Part shown: positions 5,650-12,882 of the stretch, piece after piece
Position numbering within the stretch: position 1 is the stretch's first letter
Layout: every line of letters begins with the position of its first letter
The notes under the pieces: model-generated
Told to the model about the DNA's origin: nothing
What the model saw: the letters and a program-made list of their open reading frames with translations, nothing else
Databases searched by the model: none
From: a virus
Strand: one strand, 5' to 3'
Length of the DNA stretch: 23,897 nucleotides
IMG/VR virus record: IMGVR_UViG_3300037493_002653
Coordinates: 1 to 23,897 of that record
Made by a program: the position numbers and the translations under genes

Positions 5650-6138
5650 TTACAGGTCGATTGATGGGGTTACTACCTTCACGCTTTCGAGCGATGTGTT
5701 CATTAATACAGGGCTATTTTTGATGCGCATTTCCGCGATTCTTCTCGCATAGTCAATTGAGGAAGTGCATCCTCCCCCATCTGGGGTTTGCTCAAAGATG
5801 TATCTTGGCGTTTTACAATATGGCTTTTCATTTACTAATTTTCGGATTATGCCCTCTGCTACATAGTCTGCATCAGGCATTAGTCTTTGCAGTGTCTCAA
5901 TTGCTATGTGGCCTCGATGATCGTCATACCCCCCAAGTCTTTCGGCAATCCCATTCGCTAAAGCCTCAATAGAGACGTCTTTTGGCAGTTCGTAGGCCCT
6001 TAACCTAAGGGTTATTTGTATGTCAATTACCTTTGTCTTGTCGCGCCATGCCGGAACTTGTCTGACGTATGTCATACCAGTTGATGGGGGTTGGCAACGT
6101 AGTTTCTTTTTTATTTTCTTTCTATCTTTACGGTTCAT
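5650..6138 (-). CDS. Hypothetical protein with basic N-terminus, 162 aa
   Basis: The first 15 residues are strikingly basic (MNRKDRKKIKKKLRC), a feature of nucleic-acid-binding or ribosome-associated proteins. A beta strand (VIDIQITLRLRAYEL), a helix (SIEALANGIAERLGG) and a long helical region with two cysteines follow. The start ATG lies within the last codons of the zinc-finger gene at 6128-6298 (11-base overlap), so the two are probably translationally coupled and may act together. I do not recognise the fold; DNA or RNA binding is inferred only from charge and from the neighbour. Confidence 0.7.
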   Translation of the reverse strand: MNRKDRKKIKKKLRCQPPSTGMTYVRQVPAWRDKTKVIDIQITLRLRAYELPKDVSIEALANGIAERLGGYDDHRGHIAIETLQRLMPDADYVAEGIIRKLVNEKPYCKTPRYIFEQTPDGGGCTSSIDYARRIAEMRIKNSPVLMNTSLESVKVVTPSIDL

Positions 6139-6298
6139 TTTGTTTGTTCTTTCTTTTTAGTAGTGGATGTTTCTTTGTGAAGTGGCTCTTTAAGCCCCCT
6201 GAAGTGACATGGTTGCTCTTGCAGTAGTTGCATTGATATAGCCATAATTGGCCTCTCTTTACGCGACTGTGCTGTTCGTCTATGTATTGTGTTTCCAT
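6128..6298 (-). CDS. C2H2 zinc-finger mini-protein, 56 aa
   Basis: The centre of this small basic protein reads YQCNYCKSNHVTSGGLKSHF and goes on to TKKH. The spacing is C-x2-C-x12-H-x4-H, which fits the classical C2H2 finger pattern, with the hydrophobic leucine of the finger helix in place (GGLKSHF). Such fingers usually bind DNA, and the flanks are rich in lysine and arginine, ending KRKNKQNEP. C2H2 fingers are rare in bacteria and phages; bacterial examples (the Ros/MucR type) have a shorter C-to-H spacing. The start is ATG at 6298 after the A/C-rich leader CAAAACACAA, and the end overlaps the next gene by 11 bases. It is probably a small DNA-binding regulator; the target is unknown. Confidence 0.7.
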   Translation of the reverse strand: METQYIDEQHSRVKRGQLWLYQCNYCKSNHVTSGGLKSHFTKKHPLLKRKNKQNEP

Positions 6299-6384
6299 TT
6301 GTGTTTTGATTGCGCTGGACTCGTCAGTATGACGCGCTTGTTTCGTCCTAAGCCATAGACCGCTAAACGGCGGTTACGTTTGAT

Positions 6385-6398
6385 TTTAGTCGGCTAAA
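6385..6398. promoter_or_regulatory. Dyad TTTAG-CCGA-CTAAA (minus strand) over a stop codon
   Basis: Contains the TAG stop of the gene at 6394-6627 in the same register as the 917-930 copy. A further small stem, ACCGC-TAAACG-GCGGT, lies just downstream at 6359-6374. Confidence 0.4.
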
Positions 6399-6627
6399 TC
6401 TCTCTGTATGTGGCAAAGAACCTACCAGCGCTGTAAGTTAGCCCGATACGTTCATTGAGGATGAATGTCACTTGCGTCGTATTAGCCTCTACAACGCGAG
6501 CTTTGTTCTTATTGGTCTTACTGACCCACAATGAGCCAACAAGAGCAACAGGATGGACTGGAGGCGAAGCATTGGCTATTACAACCAGCATCTCTTCAGC
6601 CCATTGGTTAATCTCTTCCTCTGTCAT
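6394..6627 (-). CDS. Hypothetical protein, probable beta-barrel domain, 77 aa
   Basis: A short acidic helix (EEEINQWAEEMLVVIANA) precedes a run of beta strands: a WVSKTNKNKARVVEA strand-turn-strand, VTFILN, then a GRFFATYREI end. This layout resembles the small SH3-like or KOW-like barrels common among uncharacterised phage proteins, in which a W-V-x-x-R-V strand is followed by V-x-F and a final F-x-x-x-F/Y strand. The gene overlaps the upstream membrane-protein gene (6608-6832) by 20 bases. Its TAG stop lies in a copy of the dyad TTTAG-CCGA-CTAAA (6385-6398) in the same register as at 926. The function is unknown. Confidence 0.7.
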   Translation of the reverse strand: MTEEEINQWAEEMLVVIANASPPVHPVALVGSLWVSKTNKNKARVVEANTTQVTFILNERIGLTYSAGRFFATYREI

Positions 6628-6832
6628 ATAAGTTTAATAGGATTGCGCCGAGATACCCCAGCGTTGAGCAAGTCGCACAATACCAGCAATAGGTAGTGGA
6701 CGACATGACAGGAGCACCATTGGCATACGCTTGCGCGGCCAAGTAGGTGAGTCCCATCCATACTGCGACTGACCCTAAGACGAGAGTCAGTCCCGATGTG
6801 CGTATGATGCTCGCCAGCTTGTTTGGTTTCAT
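6608..6832 (-). CDS. Two-span membrane protein, 74 aa
   Basis: Residues 13-36 (SGLTLVLGSVAVWMGLTYLA) and 53-68 (CSTLGYLGAILLNLY) are hydrophobic and probably cross the membrane. The N-terminus is basic (MKPNKLASIIR) and the C-terminus is charged (DRGRD), so both ends are probably cytoplasmic. The loop is cysteine-rich (YCWYCATC), which is unusual and could bind a metal or form disulfides. The gene lies in the early block, not beside the endolysin, so holin activity is less likely than a superinfection-exclusion or host-membrane role; this is inference. It is coupled by overlap to the gene at 6394-6627. Confidence 0.6.
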   Translation of the reverse strand: MKPNKLASIIRTSGLTLVLGSVAVWMGLTYLAAQAYANGAPVMSSTTYCWYCATCSTLGYLGAILLNLYDRGRD

Positions 6833-6925
6833 ATTACGTATTTCGTGCGATATAGCACGTTATCACCATCTCCCCGATGGGCTGAGGACTTACACACGGT
6901 CTAGCCGTGATGCCCCAGCGAGGGA
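6833..6925. other. Spacer with three small perfect hairpins
   Basis: CGTGC-GATATA-GCACG (6844-6859), CCATC-TCCCC-GATGG (6866-6880) and CACGG-TCTAG-CCGTG (6895-6909) follow one another between two minus-strand genes. Similar small GC stems fill the neighbouring spacers up to 7891. None has a T-run, so they are not standard intrinsic terminators. Confidence 0.45.
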
Positions 6926-7210
6926 TCAAGGACGAGGGCCAGTTGGATAGGCTCCATCCCATGGGTCTATCACGAGTATTAGCTCGTCGTATTCAGCGCG
7001 AGCCCTCTCGATCGCCTTACACTCTTCCAGCTCTCCCCTTAGGTCGTTGAGTATTTCAAGCAGGATAACCCTGTGATTGGCCTTTCTTCGACACTGCTCC
7101 TCAAATATCCCGTCAGTATCCCATGGACCGCCCTCCATTTGATATCCTTGGTCTTCTAATGACTTGTGCAGCATTTCAGCTGCTTCGATTTCTTTCATGA
7201 TTTGTTTCAT
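6926..7210 (-). CDS. Hypothetical coiled-coil-like protein, 94 aa
   Basis: I chose the ATG at 7210 (MKQIMKEIEAAEML) because the leader around it resembles the other starts; an upstream ATG at 7225 would add five residues. The protein is mostly charged helix: KEIEAAEMLHKSLEDQGYQ, then RVILLEILNDLRGELEECKA with regular hydrophobic spacing, suggesting a coiled coil and oligomer formation. The middle (GGPWDTDGIFEEQCRRK) is a loop. The C-terminus ends in a proline/glycine stretch (PWDGAYPTGPRP). No family is recognised. It is probably a small early protein that acts through protein-protein contact. Confidence 0.65.
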   Translation of the reverse strand: MKQIMKEIEAAEMLHKSLEDQGYQMEGGPWDTDGIFEEQCRRKANHRVILLEILNDLRGELEECKAIERARAEYDELILVIDPWDGAYPTGPRP

Positions 7211-7412
7211 ATTTGCGTGTGCCACTTCATCGGCGTGTCGTGAACCCCGTCACGAAAGGACCAAGATCGCTGGTCAGGCGTTGCTCTCCCCATTAGAGCT
7301 GATAAGGGGCAGGAAAGAACTCCACTCTGCATTTACACGGGCTTGTGACCGTCACGCACCATGCGTGGCTGCATTAGAGGCTGTTGGTTACGCAGGCAGC
7401 TCTGCGGTAAAG
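7211..7412. other. Spacer with a series of small hairpins
   Basis: Perfect stems are TCGTGA-ACCCCG-TCACGA (7238-7255), GACCA-AGATCGC-TGGTC (7259-7275) and CACGC-ACCAT-GCGTG (7353-7367); a bulged CCCC/GGGG stem lies between them. A 41-codon minus-strand frame (7207-7332) ends overlapping the next start codon but its composition does not look coding. Confidence 0.4.
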
Positions 7413-7691
7413 TCAAGAGAAGTCATACGCACGTAGCGCATACCACTCGTTGGCTTCTTGCTCCTGTTGTTGCAGGAACTCCCATTCCGCTTTAGTCATC
7501 CACTCGCAATTGCAACCGAGGAACCGCAACCAAGCACGAAGCTGGTAATCGGGCCACTCTGCTGCTCTTGCATAAGTGTCTGCGCTAGGCCGATGACCGT
7601 AGAAAGACTTATGAGTATCACTGATACTGTCCATCATCTCTTGACGGGTGAAAGGCTTGCGGGCTGGAAACATTGGAGTCGTTGTTGTCAT
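7413..7691 (-). CDS. Hypothetical early protein, 92 aa
   Basis: A soluble helical protein. After a proline-bearing start (MTTTTPMFPARKPFTRQEMM) comes the motif THKSFYGHRPSADTY, followed by an aromatic, acidic region (EWPDYQLRAWLRFLG) and a glutamate/glutamine-rich helix (EWEFLQQQEQEANEWYAL). Small phage proteins with an HK-x-(Y/F)G-x-RP motif followed by a helix with alternating W, E and L are widespread and uncharacterised; I recall the motif but know no function. Spacers with hairpins lie on both sides, so this gene may be a separate cassette. Confidence 0.65.
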   Translation of the reverse strand: MTTTTPMFPARKPFTRQEMMDSISDTHKSFYGHRPSADTYARAAEWPDYQLRAWLRFLGCNCEWMTKAEWEFLQQQEQEANEWYALRAYDFS

Positions 7692-7891
7692 GGTCGTATG
7701 CGCACTTGCTGCGGCTTGTTCGGTTATACCGCCGAATCGGGGTGCGTAACTCTACACATCGAAGGTGAGAGAAACCGCTAAAGGACCATGACCGATCCAT
7801 TCTTACAGGTTCATTACGCCTGTATGCTTGCGTCTGGGCTTGGAACCAGAACTGCCGCATTACACCGCCGAAGCGGTGTCCTCTGCGAGGG
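7692..7891. other. Spacer with a TTCG-loop hairpin
   Basis: On the minus strand ACACCGC-TTCG-GCGGTGT (7862-7879) is a seven-base perfect stem with the extra-stable UUCG tetraloop, 13 bases after the stop of the gene at 7892. TACAGG-TTCATTACG-CCTGTA (7804-7824) is a second stem. No T-run follows either, so a terminator role is possible but not certain. Confidence 0.55.
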
Positions 7892-8200
7892 TTAACCTAC
7901 TAAGATTTGGCTCATCTCTTCCCAAGTGAGTGATTGATTAAGCGATACCAGTATCTCAATACAGGCAGGCTTAGTGACAATCCACTTTCCAGAGTTCCAG
8001 CCCCACTCATCTTCATCATGCTCCTCGTAACCTTCTTCTTCGTAGTAATCGAAGATGAGGTCCTCATAGCATCTTGACTCGCGGAGTTTAATAACATCGT
8101 CGAGTGAAGCAACGTCGTGACGGCTGCAAAAGACAGTGTAATCAACTCCTGATTCAATGAGTTGCTTAGCGTATTCCATGGTGATGTTCGTCATATTCAT
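7892..8200 (-). CDS. Hypothetical acidic protein, 102 aa
   Basis: I place the start at ATG 8200 after the leader ACTAACTATTATT; the frame is open to 8239 and a further ATG at 8194 is equally possible. The protein begins with a helix (MEYAKQLIESGVDYTVFCSR) and has a very acidic, tyrosine-rich centre (DLIFDYYEEEGYEEHDEDEW) and a helical end with tryptophans (LTWEEMSQILVG). Such strongly acidic small proteins are typical of phage DNA mimics and host-enzyme inhibitors, but this is an inference from charge alone. It is the first minus-strand gene after the divergent control region and so is probably among the earliest transcribed. Confidence 0.65.
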   Translation of the reverse strand: MNMTNITMEYAKQLIESGVDYTVFCSRHDVASLDDVIKLRESRCYEDLIFDYYEEEGYEEHDEDEWGWNSGKWIVTKPACIEILVSLNQSLTWEEMSQILVG

Positions 8201-8558
8201 AATAATAGTTAGTTTGTGTTGGTTGTGCCATTCATCCATCGTGGATCAAGGGCGAAGAGAACTAACTGTAGATATCTATGAGAACTATCTGCGTTACTAG
8301 GTCATTACTCTAGTGTTGTAGGCGTGGAGCTGTGGACCTATGGAGGGCGACGGGTGTCACCTGACTCCGCGATACCACCAAACTCACTACAACGAACGAA
8401 GAGAACGCATGCATAAAAAAGTCTTTAAAAAAATAAATCAATGGGGATAGAGGGGGGGGTGTTGATGATATGTGACAAGAGAGGGGGATGAGATGTGGTA
8501 GAAATGGGGAGATAAAATTTTTCTGTTTCTTTTAGTGAGAAGAGGGTAGAGTTGGGGC
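8201..8558. other. Divergent control region, gene-free
   Basis: This spacer separates the leftward early block from the rightward structural block. The inverted repeat ACTAG-GTCATTACT-CTAGT lies near 8297-8315. From about 8425 the plus strand nearly lacks C and contains a run of eight G (8452-8459) plus several further G4-G5 runs. TAAAAT at 8513-8518 could be a -10 box for the terminase gene, but no good -35 is visible. No tRNA or small gene was seen. The G-run cluster could form quadruplexes. Confidence 0.5.
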
Positions 8559-10289
8559 ATGGAGAGATATGGCTATGCGTTTCCGACTGGAGTTGATGAG
8601 TTAACGATAGAGTTGTGGTGTTACGCGCATAGGGACTGTGATAAGGAAGAGAGGTTTCAGCATTTCCGTAGGATTGTGGATTTGGCGTTTAACTGTGAGG
8701 GGAGTATTCGGAGGGTGATATGGAATCGGTGGACGGAGAGGATGATTAGGGCGGCGATTGGTGGGTGGGAGAAGAAGAGGTTTATGGGGATAGCGGGGAG
8801 TTCATCGAGTGGAAAGAGTGATGGATTTGCGTTGTATGCATTGGTTGAGTATTGGAGTAGGCCGGCAGACACGTATTGCTTTGTGATGAGCACGACGAAG
8901 AGTGATGCTCGGAAGAGGATTTGGAAGAGTGTTACGCAGTTATTTGGGCAAGCGCAGAGGAAAGGATGCCCAGGGAAGTTGAATGACAGTATTGGGGTTA
9001 TCCAAGGGGTGAGTAAGCTAGGGAAGTTTACACGGAACAGCGGGATTGAGTTGGTTGCTGCGGGTAGTGCTGACGCAGGTGAGGCGAGCGCTGGAATGAT
9101 TGGTATCAAGAACGCGAATGTTATTGTAGTTGCCGACGAGATGCCAAACTTGGGAGAAGGTATTTTAGAAGCGGCATGGGATAACTTGACGGCAAACGAG
9201 CGGGTTGTGTTTGCGGGATTGGGAAATCCAAATTTGTTTAGCGATCCATTTGCGAAGTTGTGTGAGCACGTATTAGGGTGGAGTGCGGTGACAGAGGACA
9301 TGAATGAATGGCCTACGAAGTATGGCATGTGTTATCGGTTCAATGCGGAAGACAGTCCACGGATTAAGGATGAAGGAGGGGAGAGGTTCTTTTGGCAACC
9401 CGATCAGGCATACATTGACAGAATTGCGGAGAACAGGGGTGGGAAGAAGAGCCGAGGGTATTACAGGTTCGTCAAAGCGTTTTGGTGTCCAGAAGGAGTT
9501 GGCAATACAATTTACTCTGAGAGTGAGTTCTTTGGCCGTGATGCGATGAACGAGCAAGAGCCTGAGTGGGACGCTACGCCAGCTTGCTTGAGTGGACTAG
9601 ACCCAGCGTTCACAAGAGGCGGGGACAGGGCATACAGCGGCATTGCGAAGGTAGGGAAGGTGAACGGACGAGACCATTTGCATATGTGCCACTACAAAGG
9701 GTTGACTGAGGACACTACGGACAAAAAAAATCCGTTGAGTCACCAGTTGGTTATGCAATGGAAGAGTATTTCTGATGACTGGGGGGTTACTCCGTTCCGG
9801 GCGGTAATGGATGGAACTGGCAGTGGTATTGCTTTTGGTCACATTGTTGATAGTTTGTGGAGTCCCGCGGTGAGCAAGATTAACTTCAGTAGCAAACCAT
9901 CGGGAAGAAAGGCATTATTCAGGGGGAAAGAGATTGAATACTATAACAAAAATAGTGAATTGTGGATTCAACCGAAGGAATACATACGTAGTGGTCAGAT
10001 TACGGGGGTTTCTAAGGCGCTGGTGGTGGAGTTGGTTACACGCCAATACCATGAAAAAGAGTCGGAGAGACTGAGGGTTGAGTCAAAAGAGACGCACAAG
10101 AACAACAATGGTGGTGAGAGTTGCGATATTGCAGACATGTTTTTGATGTTAGTGGACAAAGCCATCACATTAGGGATGTTTCATTCGGAAGAAGTGAAGA
10201 AAGTGAGTAGAGTCGTGGGTAAGGATTGGACAAAGCTAGTTAAGAAGACTAAAATTAGTGCTTGCTGTGGCAGGAAATTAAGGAGATAA
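8559..10289 (+). CDS. terL: Terminase large subunit
   Basis: This is the ATP-driven DNA-packaging motor and nuclease. The ATPase half shows a Walker A motif GSSSSGKS at residues 80-87, a Walker B VIVVADEM at 188-195 (D193, E194) and the coupling motif FAGLGNPN at 218-225. The nuclease half has the three expected acidic sites: D348 in SGLDPAF, D418 in AVMDGTGSG and D523/D526 in ESCDIADM. The length (576 residues) is normal and all catalytic elements are intact. Codon use is odd: 8 of the first 12 arginines are AGG, whereas the capsid gene uses CGT/CGC, and the plus strand is strongly G-rich over C. It begins the rightward block. Confidence 0.96.
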   Translation: MERYGYAFPTGVDELTIELWCYAHRDCDKEERFQHFRRIVDLAFNCEGSIRRVIWNRWTERMIRAAIGGWEKKRFMGIAGSSSSGKSDGFALYALVEYWSRPADTYCFVMSTTKSDARKRIWKSVTQLFGQAQRKGCPGKLNDSIGVIQGVSKLGKFTRNSGIELVAAGSADAGEASAGMIGIKNANVIVVADEMPNLGEGILEAAWDNLTANERVVFAGLGNPNLFSDPFAKLCEHVLGWSAVTEDMNEWPTKYGMCYRFNAEDSPRIKDEGGERFFWQPDQAYIDRIAENRGGKKSRGYYRFVKAFWCPEGVGNTIYSESEFFGRDAMNEQEPEWDATPACLSGLDPAFTRGGDRAYSGIAKVGKVNGRDHLHMCHYKGLTEDTTDKKNPLSHQLVMQWKSISDDWGVTPFRAVMDGTGSGIAFGHIVDSLWSPAVSKINFSSKPSGRKALFRGKEIEYYNKNSELWIQPKEYIRSGQITGVSKALVVELVTRQYHEKESERLRVESKETHKNNNGGESCDIADMFLMLVDKAITLGMFHSEEVKKVSRVVGKDWTKLVKKTKISACCGRKLRR

Positions 10290-10312
10290 CAGCGCAACAA
10301 AAAATTTCGGAT

Positions 10313-12652
10313 ATGTCATTTGAGCAAAGCAGACAAGAAATGGATCAACACGCGGAAAGTTTGCGCAATGTTGATAAGGAATCGGGTATAGCGCCTAAAG
10401 AAAGGATGTTAAATCCAGCTGCATTGCGCAATTTGCATGCAAAGAATGTAAAGGCTGATGAAATTGGTAGCTTTAACAGGAGTATTGTGCAGGGAGAAAT
10501 GGACTTTGTTCCACCTTGGGATGAAAAAGAGCTAGCAGAAAAGAACCAGGGGGATCGGTTTAACTTCAATACGGGAGAAGCTGCAGCAATTAAGAACGAA
10601 GCTGTGTCTGGATACGTCGATATTTACAGTTCTCCGGCTACGATTGTAGAAATTCCGCTAAAAAAAGAGATTGATGAATCGGTGCGCGGCCATTACGAGT
10701 TGATTTTGGCAGAAGAATTTACGGTTATGGACAGGGAAAAAGACTGTTCTTTCCCTACATTTTTACAGCTTTGCGATTTGTATGTTACTCACGGCGTTGC
10801 AATTGGCTATTTTGAAGACAAGCAAACAATGAACTACAAAGCTGGAGGCTTAGACACGTTCAAGTTTCCACGTAATACTAGCATTATTACCTCGGACATT
10901 ACCTTCTGCTCATGTACAACTACGATGTCAGTGATTGATTTGTATCGTAAGATTGGTGGGGATGAACCAATGAAGAATTGGAATAGAGAGGCAGTAATTG
11001 AAGCGATCACTAATGCGGCTAAAGCGGTAAACAACAAGTGGGATAACTGGGAAGTGATTCAGCAACATTTAAAGAGTAATGACGTTGAGTTTGAAAATGA
11101 CGTTGATTATATTGAGCTTGTCTATGGTTGGGTGGTTGAGTTTGATAAGTCTGTAAGCTTTTACATCACCACGGCATCGGGCGCTGATACTAATGGTCAC
11201 GGCACACGCGATGACTTCCTCTTTAAAGAAGTTGGCTACTACAAGAACGTGAATGAAGCGTTCCAAATCTTTTCCTTCACTGTTGGAAACAAGTCACGCA
11301 TCCATTCAGTCCGCGGATTGGGTTATTTGATTTACCAGATTTGTAATGCCATGAACGTGCTTACGTGCAAAATGATGGACAATGCGCGTATTGAAGGTTC
11401 AATGATGTTCCAAGCGGGGACTGCTGAAGACCTTGAGGACTTGGAATTGGTGGATTTCGGTGGTGGTATAGCCCTCCCCCCAAGCCTTAGTATCCCTGCT
11501 CGTCCACAAGGGGCTAATTTGAACAACTCAATGATTCCCGCTCTCCAAGTAGGCAAATCGCTCCTGGACCGCGCTACGGGCGGTTTAAGCGCTGGAAACA
11601 TGATGCTTGGCCAACAACAAGACCGCCGCACAAAGCTGGAAGTAAGCGCACAGCTTGATTTCATTAATAAACTGAATAGCTTTGCCATTAACTTGTTCTA
11701 TGGACCACTGGACAACCTGATCAAAGAGAAGGTTAAACGAGCATTTACTGTCAAACAGCAGGACAAGATTAGTCGTGACATGGTTGAGGAGATGAAAATG
11801 CGCTGTATTGCGCGTGGTGTCCCGGAAGAAGTATTTGAATCAATTGACTTCAAGAAAGTGAAAGCTATGAGAATCATCGGGACCGGTTCACGTGTTTCTC
11901 GCGTAATGATTTATGACCAGCTGCAGCAAATGTTTTCTTCTATGGATGACATCGGAAGAAAGAACTTTGTTCTTGATCGTGCTGCTGAATTGATTGGCGC
12001 CGACAAAGCGGTTCGTTACTTTGGAGCCGCTGGAGACAAGCGCATGCCAATTGACGCTAAGATTGCTGAAATTGAGAACATCCAAATGCTGGAAGGTTCT
12101 ACTATTGCCCCACTTGACGGAGAAATCCACATGGTTCATATCCCACGCCATATTGATATTATTGAAGAAAACCTTCAAGGCGTGGAAGAAGGGCAAGTTG
12201 ACCTTGTTGAATTTGCGATAAAATTTGCTCCTATTCATGAGCACTTGGTGAATACAATTGAAATGACCACAGTTCCAGAAGAATTGGAGGCTCAATACAG
12301 CAGCTACGTCCAACGTGTGCAGCAAATTGGCGAGATTATCGTCAATGGATTGCGGAAGCACAATAAAGAGCAACAGAAGCTACAGGAAGAGCAAGCTGCG
12401 GCTGGGGCTCAAGGTGGTGACCCACAGGCTCAAGAAGGGCAAGAAATGGCTTATAACGCCAAACTCAAAGATATGGAGACCAGGCAGAAGATGCAAATGC
12501 AAGCAGAGCTCCACCAAGAGAAGCTACGCCAGCTTAAAGAGATGGGGCAACAGAAGATTGTCCTTGAGGCGCAGAAGGCAATGAGCAATATTGCTTTAAA
12601 GGATGCCGAAATCAATGCGAAGTTGGCTAGGATCAAGTCTTTAGAATCATGA
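10313..12652 (+). CDS. Portal protein, 779 aa
   Basis: The portal forms the dodecameric ring through which DNA enters the head. I assign it from its position directly after the large terminase, its size (large, as in podovirus-type portals) and sequence features: an N-terminal helical clip region, a long mixed domain, and the stretch ATGGLSAGNMMLGQQQDRRT before a helix (KLEVSAQLDFINKLNSF) that matches the usual portal stem region. The last 100 residues are a Q/K/E-rich coiled coil (QMQAELHQEKLRQLKEMGQQ), which could form the barrel reaching into the head. The frame is open from a TTG at 10262 inside the terminase gene, but the ATG at 10313 is the likelier start. Confidence 0.88.
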   Translation: MSFEQSRQEMDQHAESLRNVDKESGIAPKERMLNPAALRNLHAKNVKADEIGSFNRSIVQGEMDFVPPWDEKELAEKNQGDRFNFNTGEAAAIKNEAVSGYVDIYSSPATIVEIPLKKEIDESVRGHYELILAEEFTVMDREKDCSFPTFLQLCDLYVTHGVAIGYFEDKQTMNYKAGGLDTFKFPRNTSIITSDITFCSCTTTMSVIDLYRKIGGDEPMKNWNREAVIEAITNAAKAVNNKWDNWEVIQQHLKSNDVEFENDVDYIELVYGWVVEFDKSVSFYITTASGADTNGHGTRDDFLFKEVGYYKNVNEAFQIFSFTVGNKSRIHSVRGLGYLIYQICNAMNVLTCKMMDNARIEGSMMFQAGTAEDLEDLELVDFGGGIALPPSLSIPARPQGANLNNSMIPALQVGKSLLDRATGGLSAGNMMLGQQQDRRTKLEVSAQLDFINKLNSFAINLFYGPLDNLIKEKVKRAFTVKQQDKISRDMVEEMKMRCIARGVPEEVFESIDFKKVKAMRIIGTGSRVSRVMIYDQLQQMFSSMDDIGRKNFVLDRAAELIGADKAVRYFGAAGDKRMPIDAKIAEIENIQMLEGSTIAPLDGEIHMVHIPRHIDIIEENLQGVEEGQVDLVEFAIKFAPIHEHLVNTIEMTTVPEELEAQYSSYVQRVQQIGEIIVNGLRKHNKEQQKLQEEQAAAGAQGGDPQAQEGQEMAYNAKLKDMETRQKMQMQAELHQEKLRQLKEMGQQKIVLEAQKAMSNIALKDAEINAKLARIKSLES

Positions 12653-12882
12653 ACGAAATACAAAAAGGTAAACTATTTGAGCACCTATCTACTGAAACAA
12701 TGAAATTAGCCTTTGATGAGCTGATTCTTTTGAAGCAGAAGACAGATGTTAGCTCAATCGAATCTGCGGCTCTAGCACAAGCGTTTAACGTCGGGCTTTT
12801 AGCTGGACTAAACGGATTACTGGAGCTAGCATCTATCAAAACAAGAATCACACTAACCACTAGAAAATTGAAACATGACTGA
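12649..12882 (+). CDS. Small helical protein between portal and scaffold, 77 aa
   Basis: The start ATG overlaps the portal stop by four bases (ATGA), and the end overlaps the scaffold start by eight bases, so the three genes are translationally coupled. The protein is nearly all helix: KLFEHLSTETMKLAFDELIL, then an alanine- and leucine-rich middle (IESAALAQAFNVGLLAGLNG) and a basic end (TRKLKHD). The location suggests a head-assembly cofactor such as a minor scaffold or head protein. I do not recognise a family. Confidence 0.75.
   Translation: MNEIQKGKLFEHLSTETMKLAFDELILLKQKTDVSSIESAALAQAFNVGLLAGLNGLLELASIKTRITLTTRKLKHD

Noticed and set aside
7207-7332. 41-codon minus-strand frame ending over the start codon at 7210
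   Set aside because: The coupled arrangement is attractive, but the sequence passes through two hairpins and does not look like a folded protein; evidence too weak.
7618-7860. 80-codon minus-strand frame
   Set aside because: It overlaps the better-supported gene at 7413-7691 and contains the spacer hairpins; composition is rich in R, S, Y and Q without structure.
7692-7891. Possible tRNA from the paired stems and GGTTC-like word near 7808
   Set aside because: No cloverleaf could be built: the acceptor stem, anticodon arm and T-arm consensus do not line up.
8657-9328. 223-codon open frame antisense to the large terminase
   Set aside because: It is a shadow of the G-rich terminase codons; its product is rich in S, P, L and F with no domain-like order, and the plus frame has every terminase motif.
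11888-12373. 161-codon frame antisense to the portal gene
   Set aside because: Shadow frame; the plus frame is uninterrupted over 779 codons with a normal portal layout.
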